Below are positions 8,009 through 16,368 of a stretch of DNA of 62,176 nucleotides, in pieces. This DNA comes from Mycobacterium angelicum. GTDB lineage: Bacteria > Actinomycetota > Actinomycetes > Mycobacteriales > Mycobacteriaceae. A model generated the notes under the pieces. The model made no database searches and was not told the origin of the DNA. It was given only the letters and a program-made list of their open reading frames with translations. How positions within the stretch are numbered: the stretch's first letter is position 1; every line of letters begins with the position of its first letter. The stretch spans positions 1 to 62,176 of the forward strand of contig NZ_MVHE01000029.1 of the NCBI RefSeq assembly GCF_002086155.1, read 5' to 3'. The position numbers were made by a program, and so were the translations under genes.

Positions 8009-8114
8009 ATGCGCCGCTCCTCAGCATCGCTGCGCTCTGCATCGTCGCCGGCGCGGCTCATTTGCGCCGCTCCTCAGCATCGCTGCGCTCTGCATCGTCG
8101 CCGGCGCGGCTCAT
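8005..8114 (-). repeat. Two 53-bp MIRU units between ribA2 and ribH
   Basis: Two near-identical 53-bp units repeat from 8011 and 8064. On the minus strand each is an 18-codon mini-ORF (MSRAGDDAERSDAEERR plus K or I). The starts and stops interlock as ATGA: ribA2 stop/ORF1 start (8111-8114), ORF1 stop/ORF2 start (8058-8061), ORF2 stop/ribH start (8005-8008). Unit size, codon overlap and operon position match mycobacterial interspersed repetitive units (MIRU) as I know them. They keep translation continuous from ribA2 to ribH. Confidence 0.88.
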
Positions 8115-9376
8115 ATGGCACCGCCGAGTTCACCCGGCATCGCAACGGCCTCGTGGAACTCGTCCAGACCGGTTAGCTCGTGGCCCATCCGGTCGCGCTT
8201 GGTCATCAGGTACCGGATGTTGTCGGCGTTGGCCCGCACCGGCAGGGCCACCCGCTCGGTGATCTGCAGACCGTAGCCGTCCAGACCCACCCGCTTGGCC
8301 GGGTTGTTGGTCAGCAGCCGCATCGAGTGCACCCCGAGGTCGACCAGAATCTGGGCGCCGATCCCGTAGTCGCGGGCGTCGGCGGGCAGGCCCAGCTTGA
8401 GGTTGGCGTCGACGGTGTCGTCCCCGGCGTCTTGCAGCTGGTAGGCCTGCAGCTTGTGCAGCAGCCCGATGCCGCGGCCCTCATGACCACGCATGTAGAG
8501 CACCACCCCGCGGCCCTCGCGGGCCACCAAGGCCATCGCGGCATCCAGCTGCGGCCCGCAGTCGCAGCGGCGTGACCCGAACACGTCGCCGGTCAGGCAC
8601 TCCGAGTGCACCCGCACCAGCACGTCGGCGCCGTCGGAAATATCACCGCGCACCAGCGCAACATGCTCGACGTCCTCGTAGATGCTGGTGTAGCCGATCG
8701 CGCGAAAGTCTCCGTGCAGCGTCGGGATGCGCGCCTCGGCGACCCGGACGATGTGCTTTTCGTGCTTGCGCCGCCAGGAGATCAAATCGGCGATGGTGAT
8801 CATCGCCAGACCATGCTCGTCGGCGAAGACCCGCAACTCGTCGGTCTGGGCCATCGAGCCCTCGTCTTTTTGGCTGACGATCTCACAGATCGCCCCCGCC
8901 GGCTGCAGCCCGGCCATCCGCGCCAAATCCACCGCGGCCTCGGTGTGACCGGGACGGCGCAACACCCCACCGTCCTTGGCCCGCAACGGAACCACGTGGC
9001 CGGGACGGCTGAAATCCTCGGAAACACTGGCCGGATCGGCCAGCAGCCGCATGGTGGTCGCCCGGTCGGACGCCGAAATGCCGGTTCCCACACCGCTTCT
9101 GGCGTCGACGGTGACGGTGTAGGCGGTGCCGTGCTTGTCTTGGTTGACCGCATACATCGGCAGCAGGCCCAGCTTGTCGCAGACCGCGCCGTCCAACGGC
9201 ACACATAAATAGCCCGAGGTGTAGCGGACCATGAACGCCACCAACTCCGGCGTCGCCTTTTCCGCGGCGAAGATCAGGTCGCCTTCGTTTTCGCGGTCCT
9301 CGTCGTCAACGACGACGACGGCTTTGCCGGCAGCAATGTCGGCTACCGCCCGCTCAACGGAGTCAAACTTTGTCAT
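8111..9376 (-). CDS. ribA2: Bifunctional DHBP synthase / GTP cyclohydrolase II RibA2
   Basis: This is a riboflavin biosynthesis enzyme. The N-terminal half (residues 1 to about 200) is 3,4-dihydroxy-2-butanone-4-phosphate synthase, with the metal-binding DDEDRENEGDLIFAAE. The C-terminal half is GTP cyclohydrolase II, with the zinc site ECLTGDVFGSRRCDCGPQL and GHEGRGIGL. It is 421 aa, the normal size for the fusion. The stop lies inside a MIRU unit that couples it to ribH. I see no FMN riboswitch upstream. Confidence 0.95.
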   Translation of the reverse strand: MTKFDSVERAVADIAAGKAVVVVDDEDRENEGDLIFAAEKATPELVAFMVRYTSGYLCVPLDGAVCDKLGLLPMYAVNQDKHGTAYTVTVDARSGVGTGISASDRATTMRLLADPASVSEDFSRPGHVVPLRAKDGGVLRRPGHTEAAVDLARMAGLQPAGAICEIVSQKDEGSMAQTDELRVFADEHGLAMITIADLISWRRKHEKHIVRVAEARIPTLHGDFRAIGYTSIYEDVEHVALVRGDISDGADVLVRVHSECLTGDVFGSRRCDCGPQLDAAMALVAREGRGVVLYMRGHEGRGIGLLHKLQAYQLQDAGDDTVDANLKLGLPADARDYGIGAQILVDLGVHSMRLLTNNPAKRVGLDGYGLQITERVALPVRANADNIRYLMTKRDRMGHELTGLDEFHEAVAMPGELGGAI

Positions 9377-9667
9377 CGTGCCACCTTGTTGTCAGGCCGG
9401 CTCACAACAGAAGCCGGGGGGTCGAAAAGGCGGAAAGGCTGGTCAGCCCGACCGCTGCAGCGTAAATCAGCAAAGCCGCCGCTGGGAAGCGTCCGTTTGG
9501 CGCGGAGCCGATTCGCACGTTTATTGATCCCCCGATGGTGATCCACATCGGAGGTCTTTAGCGGCTTGTGACATGAAAAACTATAAGGCCCTATGCGGAC
9601 AATTAACATTAGTAATAATGCCCAAGTAGCTTGGAAATTCCTGGACAATTCCGTGAAGGGCGGGGCC
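9377..9667. other. Intergenic region upstream of ribA2
   Basis: This 291-bp gap lies between the ribA2 start and the 3' end of the next minus-strand gene. It is more AT-rich around 9575-9650 than its neighbours and presumably holds the ribA2 promoter. I looked for the conserved FMN riboswitch (RFN) core and did not find it, and I see no tRNA or coding frame. Confidence 0.4.
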
Positions 9668-10027
9668 TCAGCCACTCACCAGCAATGGCAGTGAAACCGC
9701 TCCCGCGCCGCCGGTAACGACGATCACCCAACGGCCGTCGACGGGCATCACTATGTCGATGCCGAAGATCGCGAACCCCACCTCGGCCGCGGTGGCGGCC
9801 TCCGGCAGCTCAAACGTCAGGTAAAGCGGCTCGTCATCGGTCGGCGGCCTGATCTCCACGTCGACTCGGGGGTCCGGGCCTCCCGTCTCCGCCTGGGTGA
9901 GTACGACGAGCAGGAACTGGGCCGACCGGTCGGGCTCGACGGCAAATCGGTACAGCACACCGCCCGACACGTTGAGTTTGTTGTCCACCACCGAAGCCGC
10001 TTCGGCCAGAAAGGCCCCGACAATCAC
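9668..10027 (-). CDS. Small conserved protein, DUF6941-like, paralog 1
   Basis: This is a 119-aa protein with no signal peptide; GTG start at 10025-10027. The opening (IVGAFLAEAASVVDNKLNVSGGVLYRF) and the alternating hydrophobic pattern to the end suggest a compact beta-sandwich. It is clearly paralogous to the gene at 15382-15777: the first 45 residues are almost the same and the PPTDDEPLYL / PPTDDGEPIKL block is shared. The family name DUF6941 is from memory and uncertain. The function is unknown. Confidence 0.7.
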   Translation of the reverse strand: MIVGAFLAEAASVVDNKLNVSGGVLYRFAVEPDRSAQFLLVVLTQAETGGPDPRVDVEIRPPTDDEPLYLTFELPEAATAAEVGFAIFGIDIVMPVDGRWVIVVTGGAGAVSLPLLVSG

Positions 10028-10092
10028 CCCGCGAACTTACCGCTCTGTAGTTCGTCGAGACGGTCGAGGGTGCGTTGGAGCACCCGTTTGGG

Positions 10093-10515
10093 TCAACCGG
10101 CGCTATAGGGCTGTTGCTGCGGCGGGGCTTGCTGGGCCTGCGGTTGGGGGGCACCGCCGTAGCCCAATTGGGAAGCGGTGTAGCGCGCCCCGTCGGTGAC
10201 CGGGACGGCTTGCACCGCGGTGCCGTAGGCGCAGATCTCGGTCCACACGTCGCCGAGCTCGGTCGTGTCGAAGCGCATTCCGATGATCGCGTTGCCGCCT
10301 TTGTTGCGGGCCTCGTTAATGAGCCGGTGCATCGCCTCATTGCGGCTTTCAGCCAGATTCTTCGTCATGCCCTGCAGCTCGCCGCCGAACATGGATTTGA
10401 AGCCGGCGCCGATCTGAGAGAAGGCATTCCGCGACCGGACAGTGAGTCCGAAGACTTCGCCGCATACGCGCTGGATCTCCCATCCGGGAATGTCATTGGT
10501 AGTGACGACGAGCAA
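10093..10515 (-). CDS. YbjQ/UPF0145 family protein
   Basis: This is a 140-aa member of the YbjQ (UPF0145) family of pentameric small proteins of unknown role, formerly called heavy-metal-binding. The core runs from LLVVTTNDIPGWEI through GKSMFGGELQGMT-like motifs to GNAIIGMRFDTTELG. It ends in a Gln/Pro/Ala-rich tail (about residues 115-140). I chose the TTG at 10513-10515 because the family starts exactly at LLVVTTND and AGAAAGG-like purines (AGAAAGG) lie seven bases upstream; the frame is open to 10629 but that extension is not family-like. Confidence 0.8.
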   Translation of the reverse strand: MLVVTTNDIPGWEIQRVCGEVFGLTVRSRNAFSQIGAGFKSMFGGELQGMTKNLAESRNEAMHRLINEARNKGGNAIIGMRFDTTELGDVWTEICAYGTAVQAVPVTDGARYTASQLGYGGAPQPQAQQAPPQQQPYSAG

Positions 10516-10649
10516 CGGACAGCCTTTCTGCCGGGATAAGAACTTCCGGTGCAGGGTACCGCGCACCCCCGCAATTTCCGGTCGTTTGCTGTGCGGTTGG
10601 CGGCAGGTCTGTTGACGGCGGATCCGCATACGCGGCTACCGTCTGTGTC

Positions 10650-11927
10650 ATGGGTTCGCTGGGCCCCCACAGCCAGGACATCGACGACATCGACTTCGAC
10701 GACCTGATCTCGCCCCAGTTGACCGACGTGCAGCGCCAGATCTTGAAGTTCACCGAGTCCAGGCACGTCGAATTCGACATCGACCGGATGCTCGCCGAAG
10801 CCATTGAACAGGCCGGTGCCGACGATCTGAACGACACTGACGGCTTCGGCGACCGGCTGACCGCACACGTGGCCGCGATCGAATCCGACGCAGGCCTCAC
10901 CCAGCTCACCCGTTCCACCCTGCGCCAGCGAGTCGTACGCCTGCTGCGCAACCGCCTGTCGCTGACCGAACTCGTCAAGCGCTATCCCGAGATCGAATCG
11001 ATTCCCATCGAGAAGCCGTTCATCGTCGTGGGCATGCCGCGATCCGGTACCACGCATCTGGTCAACCTCATCGCCGCCGATCCGCGCCGCCGCGCGCTGC
11101 CGTACTGGGAGAGCCAGGAGCCGATACCCGCACGCGGTCAAGGCCCCGACATCTGCGGCGTCGACCCCCGCTACACGCGGGCCAAGCAGGAACACGACGC
11201 CCTGATGGCCAGCGCGCCGGTGGTGGCCGCCATGCACGACCGGTTCCCCGAGGCCATCGAGGAAGAAGTCGAACTCCTCGACCTGGATCTGGCCGGCTAT
11301 GTGCTGGAATGGCATGCGCGCGTAGCGGATTGGCGCGACTACTACTTGAGTCTCGACCAAACGCGGCACTACGCATACCTGAAGAAGGTGCTGCAGGCCT
11401 TGACGTTTCTGCGTGGCCCGCAGACCTGGATACTGAAAAGTCCGCAGCACTGTGAACAGCTCGGACCGCTGATGGCCACCTTCCCGGACGCCACGGTGGC
11501 TTTCACACACCGTGACCCGGTGGCCGTCATCCAGTCGGCGATCACGATGATGGCTTACTCAGACCGGCTGCGCCGCACCAGTATCGACCCCGAGTGGCTG
11601 CTGGATTACTGGAGCGACCGAGTGCGGCGGCTGCTGAGCGCGTGCGTGCGCGACCGCGATCTCGTCTCCGCAGAACACAGCATCGACATCGGCTTTCACC
11701 ACCTCAACGGCAACGAGATGTCGTTGCTGGAAGAGCTTTACCGGCGCGGCGGGGTCGAACTGACACCCCAGGTGCGGGAGCGCTTCCAGCGATATCTCGA
11801 CGGTAATCCGCGCGGCAAGCACGGCCGCGTTCGCTACGAATTGCAGAGGCATTTCGGCATTTCGGCCGATGAGCTGCGCGGGCGGTTCGGTTTCTATTTC
11901 GACAGTTTCGACGTCCGCCCTGAATGA
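10650..11927 (+). CDS. Sulfotransferase family protein
   Basis: This is a PAPS-dependent sulfotransferase fold of 425 aa. The 5'-phosphosulfate loop is GMPRSGTTHL (about residues 128-137), and a 3'-phosphate-binding pattern follows around ILKSPQHCEQL and FTHRDPVAVIQS. The first 120 residues are a helical extension common in mycobacterial members. The acceptor is unknown. It heads a five-gene same-strand run: an MBL hydrolase starts 12 bp downstream, then SDR, VOC and luciferase-like genes. The pairing with an alkylsulfatase-like enzyme suggests sulfate-ester chemistry, which is inference. Confidence 0.82.
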   Translation: MGSLGPHSQDIDDIDFDDLISPQLTDVQRQILKFTESRHVEFDIDRMLAEAIEQAGADDLNDTDGFGDRLTAHVAAIESDAGLTQLTRSTLRQRVVRLLRNRLSLTELVKRYPEIESIPIEKPFIVVGMPRSGTTHLVNLIAADPRRRALPYWESQEPIPARGQGPDICGVDPRYTRAKQEHDALMASAPVVAAMHDRFPEAIEEEVELLDLDLAGYVLEWHARVADWRDYYLSLDQTRHYAYLKKVLQALTFLRGPQTWILKSPQHCEQLGPLMATFPDATVAFTHRDPVAVIQSAITMMAYSDRLRRTSIDPEWLLDYWSDRVRRLLSACVRDRDLVSAEHSIDIGFHHLNGNEMSLLEELYRRGGVELTPQVRERFQRYLDGNPRGKHGRVRYELQRHFGISADELRGRFGFYFDSFDVRPE

Positions 11928-11939
11928 AGGAGGCAACAG

Positions 11940-13175
11940 TTGGAACCGGTCTACCGCAGCCGGCCCGGCGCTGACGCGATGCGCCCGGCGTGTGCCGAGC
12001 GGGCCGAGCAGATCGCCCCGGGGCTGTGGTGCTCGCCGGGGTTGTCCAATGCCTACCTGCTGACCACGGGGGATGGCCGGGTTATCGTCAACACCGGCAT
12101 GGGTTTTGAGGGCCCGGTGCATCGCGCCAACTTCGACGCCGTCGACTCCTCGCCGGTGCGCTACATCATCTTCACCCAGGGGCACGTCGACCACGTCGGC
12201 GGCCTGGACAGTGTGCGCGATCCCGAAACCACCGTTGTCGCGCAGGCGAATTGGACCCTTTGGCGCGACGACAACGAGCGCCTCATTCCATACCGCGCCA
12301 GCCGGAGCGCATTCGCGTTCAAAGACACCCTGGCCACCGGCATCCAGGCCATCCAACGACGCCTGGGCACCCGCCGCCTGCCCGGCCAGAGTGTGCCCAC
12401 CGTCGATCTCGACTTCGAAGACACGCTGAGCCTGGAGGTCGGCGGGCGCAGGCTGGAGCTGATCTCCGTGCCGGGCGGCGAGACGAACGACTCGCTGGTG
12501 GTCTGGCTGCCCGACGAGCGGATCTGTCTATGCGGGAACACATTTGGTCCGCTGTTCGGACACATCCCCAACCTGGTTACCATTCGCGGCGACCGGTACC
12601 GGGACGCGCTGACGGCCGTCGCGTCCGTCGAGCGGGTGCGCCAGCTGCAACCCGAGTTGCTGGTCACCGGCCACTTCGACCCGATCGCCGGCGTCGCCAG
12701 GATCGACGCCGAGCTGACCCGGCTGCGCAACGCCATCCAGTACCTCCACGATCAAACCGTCGCCGGGATGAACGCCGGAAAGGATGTCGCGACCCTGATG
12801 CGCGAAATCGCTTTGCCCGCGGAATACGAAGTGGGACAGGGCTATGGGAAGGTGTCCTGGGATGTGCGGGCCATCTGGGAGAACTACTCGGGCTGGTTCC
12901 ACCACCGGTCGACCACCGAACTCTATCCGGTCGGTTTCGACGCCGTCGCCACCGACATCGTGGAACTGGCGGGCGCCGACGAGCTGGTGCGCCGGGCCCG
13001 CACCCACCTGGACGAAGGCCGGCCGCTGCACGCCATTCACCTGGCCGAACTGCTCCCCCCAGACCACCCCGGCGGGCGGGACGTACTGCGCCAAGCGCAC
13101 CAGAACCTGCTGGCCGGCAGTGTCAACTTCTGGGAGAGCGCCTGGCTCAAACAACAGATAGCGAGCAATTCATGA
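11940..13175 (+). CDS. MBL-fold hydrolase, alkylsulfatase-like, with altered metal motif
   Basis: This is a metallo-beta-lactamase-fold enzyme, 411 aa. The canonical HxHxDH appears as TQGHVDHVGG, so the first zinc ligand is Gln80 in place of His (His82, Asp84, His85 present). The region after residue 280 (GQGYGKVSWDVRAIWENYSGWF) resembles the dimerisation domain of SdsA1-type alkylsulfatases. The start is TTG 11940, preceded by a strong AAGGAGG (11928-11934). The stop overlaps the SDR start as ATGA. Hydrolysis of a sulfate or other ester is inferred, and metal use may be unusual. Confidence 0.8.
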   Translation: MEPVYRSRPGADAMRPACAERAEQIAPGLWCSPGLSNAYLLTTGDGRVIVNTGMGFEGPVHRANFDAVDSSPVRYIIFTQGHVDHVGGLDSVRDPETTVVAQANWTLWRDDNERLIPYRASRSAFAFKDTLATGIQAIQRRLGTRRLPGQSVPTVDLDFEDTLSLEVGGRRLELISVPGGETNDSLVVWLPDERICLCGNTFGPLFGHIPNLVTIRGDRYRDALTAVASVERVRQLQPELLVTGHFDPIAGVARIDAELTRLRNAIQYLHDQTVAGMNAGKDVATLMREIALPAEYEVGQGYGKVSWDVRAIWENYSGWFHHRSTTELYPVGFDAVATDIVELAGADELVRRARTHLDEGRPLHAIHLAELLPPDHPGGRDVLRQAHQNLLAGSVNFWESAWLKQQIASNS

Positions 13176-13921
13176 CGGCACGGGTGAGTTTCGACTTCAC
13201 CGGAACCACGGCCCTGATCACCGGCGGCACCAGCGGGATCGGGCATGCGATCGCGACGCTGTTTCGGGATGCGGGCGCCGACGTCACCATCACCGGAACC
13301 AAGCCGGGCGCCGGGGAATACGACGCGGATCTGGCCGGCATGGCCTATCGCCGGCTGCAGATCACCGATCCCGAATCCGTCGACACGTTGGCGCAGAGCA
13401 TCACCGGGCTCGACATACTGGTCAACAACGCCGGCGCCAATTTCCCAGGCGGACTTGACGAATCGAAACCGGACGGGTTCGACGCGTCGGTAGCTCTCAA
13501 CCTGACCGGGCCGTACCGGTTGACGGTCGGTCTCTACCGGGCACTCAAGTCCTCGACCGCCGCGGGTGGAGCCAGCGTGGTAAACCTGGCATCCATGTCG
13601 GCGCTGCGGGCGGTCACCTTGGTGCCGGGCTATGGTGCGGCGAAAGCCGGAATCGTCTGTGTGACGAGAAATCTCGCCGTCAAATGGGCGGGCAAGGGCA
13701 TCCGGGTGAACGCGGTGGCACCGGGCACCATCGACACACCCATGACCGCGCCCATGCTTCTCGCACAGCAGTTGGTGGATACGGAGTTGGCGCATATTCC
13801 ATTGCGCCGCTTCGGTTCTGCGACAGAGATCGCACCTACGGTGGCATTTCTGTGTACCGAGCAAAGCAGCTACACCAGCGGCGCCGTCTTCGTCGTCGAC
13901 GGCGCATCGGATTGCGTGTGA
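13172..13921 (+). CDS. Short-chain dehydrogenase/reductase (SDR)
   Basis: This is a classical NAD(P)-dependent SDR of 249 aa. It shows the nucleotide-binding TGGTSGIG (residues about 17-24), NNAG, and the catalytic Ser in NLASMSA followed by YGAAK (Y154, K158). The RVNAVAPGTIDTPM segment is typical. The substrate is unknown. ATG 13172 overlaps the MBL stop by 4 bp, so the two are translationally coupled. It probably oxidises an alcohol made by the upstream hydrolase. Confidence 0.88.
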   Translation: MTARVSFDFTGTTALITGGTSGIGHAIATLFRDAGADVTITGTKPGAGEYDADLAGMAYRRLQITDPESVDTLAQSITGLDILVNNAGANFPGGLDESKPDGFDASVALNLTGPYRLTVGLYRALKSSTAAGGASVVNLASMSALRAVTLVPGYGAAKAGIVCVTRNLAVKWAGKGIRVNAVAPGTIDTPMTAPMLLAQQLVDTELAHIPLRRFGSATEIAPTVAFLCTEQSSYTSGAVFVVDGASDCV

Positions 13922-13940
13922 CCGGAGTAAGGAACCCGCC

Positions 13941-14408
13941 ATGACCTTCGCATTGAAACCCGAAGACCTCTACCACACCGGCATCGTGGTGCCCGACCTC
14001 GATGCCGCGATGGCCCGCCTCAGCGCGTTGGCCGGCTACCGCTGGATCAAACCGCTGTCCTATACGCTGCCTTTTCGGACGGCCGCCGGAACCCAAGAGC
14101 TGACGTCGACCATCGTGTACTCCGTGCAGAGTCCACACATCGAACTCCTGCAAGAAGTGCCCGGAACCTCGTGGACGGCCGCACCCGGCAATGCCGTGCA
14201 CCACCTCGGCTACTTCACCGACGATCTCGCCGGCACCGCACGAGAGCTGGAGCGCAACGGCTGCACGTTCGAAATGACCGGCGCCGTACCCGGTTCCGAA
14301 CTCGCCATGTTCGCCTACTACCTGGACCCGGCCGGCATCCGCATCGAAATCGTCGACCGCGCACTGTTCCCCGACTTTCCCGCGTTCCTGGAATCACAGG
14401 CTCGGTAA
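13941..14408 (+). CDS. VOC (glyoxalase/dioxygenase-fold) protein
   Basis: This is a 155-aa protein with the vicinal-oxygen-chelate fold. Paired beta-alpha-beta-beta-beta modules start at LYHTGIVVPDLDAAMARL and at GNAVHHLGYFTDDLAGTARELERNG. Candidate metal ligands are His (DLYHTG), His (AVHHLG) and the Glu near the end (IRIEIVD). The stop TAA and the next ATG share one base (TAATG), so it is coupled to the luciferase-like gene. The substrate is unknown; isomerase, lyase or dioxygenase are all possible. Confidence 0.82.
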   Translation: MTFALKPEDLYHTGIVVPDLDAAMARLSALAGYRWIKPLSYTLPFRTAAGTQELTSTIVYSVQSPHIELLQEVPGTSWTAAPGNAVHHLGYFTDDLAGTARELERNGCTFEMTGAVPGSELAMFAYYLDPAGIRIEIVDRALFPDFPAFLESQAR

Positions 14409-15385
14409 TGGTGCTGACCGTTCTCCGGTTCAACTTCGCCTCGCCGCAAGGCAATCCACGCACTCAGGGCGAGTTGATCCGCGCCGCACTCGAACTCGTG
14501 CAATGGGGCGAATCGCGGGGGATCGCCACCGTCAGTGTCGACGAGCATCACGCGAGCGGGCACGGCTGGAGCTGCAATCCCATCATGGCAGCATCGATGT
14601 TCCTGGCGCGGACCTCGCGGCTGATCGCCAGCGTGGACTGCGCGCTGGGGCCGCTGTGGAACCCGGTGCGGCTGGCCGAAGACATTGCGCTGGTTGACAA
14701 TATGAGTCGCGGTCGGCTGCATACCACGATCGGACTGGGCTACCGGACTGTCGAATACGACTCGCTGGGGGCGGATTTCAGCCGGCGCGGCCCACTGATG
14801 GACGCTCTGATCGAGCGAATGCTGTCGATCTGGTCCGGCGCCGATCCGGATGCCGGGATCTGTACCGGGACGTGGACGCGGCCGCACCCGCCGCTGTATG
14901 TCGGCGGCGGTGTGCGCGCCACGGCACGGCGGGCGGCGCGTTTCGGGTTGCCGCTGAGCCTGGCCGATCACCTGCCCGACATCGCCGCCTACTACCGCCG
15001 GCTCTGCGGCGAGGCCGGCATCGCGCCGTTCGTCATCATGCCGTCCGCCACCAATCGCGGCATGATCTTCCTGCACCAAGACCCGGACCGGGCGTGGGCC
15101 GAACTCGGTGAGCACATCCTGTGGGAGGCCGTCACCTACGGCGCCTGGTCCAGCGAGTCGCGGTCGCTGATGCACCTACCGGGAGTCCAGACGCTGGAGC
15201 AAGTCAAAGCGTCGGGGCGCTACCGATTTCTGACGCCCGCAGAGCTCGTCGCCGAAGTGCGCGATTGCGAAGACTACGGACCGTTGGTGCTGCATCCGTT
15301 GGTGGGCGGCATGCCCGTGGAGGAGGCGTGGAAGTCGGTGCAGTTGCTCACCGACGCCGTGCTGCCGGAGCTGACCCGCGGTTAG
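14408..15385 (+). CDS. Luciferase-like (LLM class) flavin/F420 oxidoreductase
   Basis: This is a 325-aa bacterial-luciferase-fold enzyme that uses FMNH2 or F420. Family signatures include SVDEHHASGHGWSCNPIMAASM, NPVRLAEDIALVDNMSRGR and GLGYRTVEYDSLG. The ATG at 14408 overlaps the VOC stop. The frame is open upstream, but that part is a shadow of the VOC gene. It is the last gene of the sulfotransferase-MBL-SDR-VOC-LLM operon and ends 3 bp into the convergent DUF6941-like gene. The cofactor cannot be decided from sequence alone. Confidence 0.85.
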   Translation: MVLTVLRFNFASPQGNPRTQGELIRAALELVQWGESRGIATVSVDEHHASGHGWSCNPIMAASMFLARTSRLIASVDCALGPLWNPVRLAEDIALVDNMSRGRLHTTIGLGYRTVEYDSLGADFSRRGPLMDALIERMLSIWSGADPDAGICTGTWTRPHPPLYVGGGVRATARRAARFGLPLSLADHLPDIAAYYRRLCGEAGIAPFVIMPSATNRGMIFLHQDPDRAWAELGEHILWEAVTYGAWSSESRSLMHLPGVQTLEQVKASGRYRFLTPAELVAEVRDCEDYGPLVLHPLVGGMPVEEAWKSVQLLTDAVLPELTRG

Positions 15386-15777
15386 AGACCGAACGAAGGC
15401 TGCTGCGTCGGGATGTCGCTGACCAGAATCGGAAGCGAGATCGCCCCGCTGCCGCCGGACACCACCAACACCCACCGGCCGTTGACCGGGAGCTGAAGCT
15501 GGAGTTCGAAGAAGGCAAACCCGGGAAACTCCGCCACCGCCGATTCGGGTACTTCGAATTGCAGCTTGATCGGTTCGCCGTCGTCGGTCGGCGGCCGCAT
15601 CTCGATCTCGACCTGGCGTTCGGTGTTGCCGGGCTCCGCCTGGGTCAGCACCACCAGCACGAAGCGGGCCGACCGGTCCGGCCCCAGCGCGAATCTGGAC
15701 AGCACGCCGCCCGACACATTGAGTTTGTTGTCTACCGCGGCGGCCGCGTCGGCCAGGAAGGCGCCCGTGAGTATCAC
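15382..15777 (-). CDS. Small conserved protein, DUF6941-like, paralog 2
   Basis: This is a 131-aa paralog of the protein at 9668-10027, with the same opening (GAFLADAAAAVDNKLNVSGGVLSRF) and a C-terminal extension ending SDIPTQQPSFGL. I placed the start at GTG 15775-15777 to match the paralog; the longer frame to 15909 adds unrelated residues. It overlaps the 3' end of the luciferase-like gene by 4 bp. The two paralogs, both on the minus strand, bracket the 10.65-15.4 kb operon. The function is unknown. Confidence 0.7.
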   Translation of the reverse strand: MILTGAFLADAAAAVDNKLNVSGGVLSRFALGPDRSARFVLVVLTQAEPGNTERQVEIEMRPPTDDGEPIKLQFEVPESAVAEFPGFAFFELQLQLPVNGRWVLVVSGGSGAISLPILVSDIPTQQPSFGL

Positions 15778-16012
15778 GCCGACGAACCTACCGCACCCTG
15801 CCCAGCCGCTGCGCTGAAGGACGAGTTTGAAAAAGCGGTGAACCATCGCCGGCGCCGCAGCGTACTTGTGGACAAGGTTTGGTCCATTGCAATGCGTCCG
15901 GCGCAGCACCGTTGCAGTTTTCTAATTTTGCATCCGGAAACAGTCGCTCAGCGCTACTATCGCAGTGAGTAACTGTAGAAGACCAGCTCGCGGACTGATA
16001 CAGGAGAAACCC

Positions 16013-16324
16013 ATGCAGCCCATGACAATCGGTTCGGCTGCCGCCGACATCGGTTCACAAATCTCTGACAACGCTTTCCAGGGCCTGCAGGCTGCTGCGA
16101 CAGCGTCGACGTCGCTGACCTCACTGCTGCCCGCCGGTGGCGAAGAGGTCTCTGCTCAAGCGGCGATGTCATTCGCGGCCGACGGCGCCCGGATGATCGC
16201 CCTGAACCAGGCGGCGCAGGAAGAGTTGGCCCGGGCGGGCGCGGCGTTGATCGACATCGCCCGAATGTATGCCGACGTCGACGCCCATGCCGCCGGCCTG
16301 CTATTGGGTGCTGCGCTGCGATAG
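16013..16324 (+). CDS. PE35-like PE protein, without a PPE partner
   Basis: This is a 103-aa protein consisting of a PE domain only. It resembles the ESX-1 protein PE35 (Rv3872): the shared pattern is AADIGSQISDNA...TSLLPAGGEEVSAQAA, with YxxxD (Y86 ADV D90) near the end as the type VII secretion signal. CAGGAGAAA lies eight bases before ATG 16013. PE proteins normally pair with PPE proteins as helical hairpins, but none follows here; a DUF2237 gene does. It may pair with a PPE encoded elsewhere or be a relic. Confidence 0.75.
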   Translation: MQPMTIGSAAADIGSQISDNAFQGLQAAATASTSLTSLLPAGGEEVSAQAAMSFAADGARMIALNQAAQEELARAGAALIDIARMYADVDAHAAGLLLGAALR

Positions 16325-16368
16325 CCAAGCTTTGGCAAATTTTCGCGCCGGAAGCGCGATACTGAGGT

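Noticed and set aside
9377..9667. FMN riboswitch upstream of ribA2
   Set aside because: The conserved RFN core sequences are not present on the minus strand of this gap.
12251..13921. 556-codon plus-strand frame across the MBL and SDR genes
   Set aside because: Only its 3' part is a real gene (SDR from 13172); the first 300 codons are Arg/Pro/His-rich shadow of the MBL gene.
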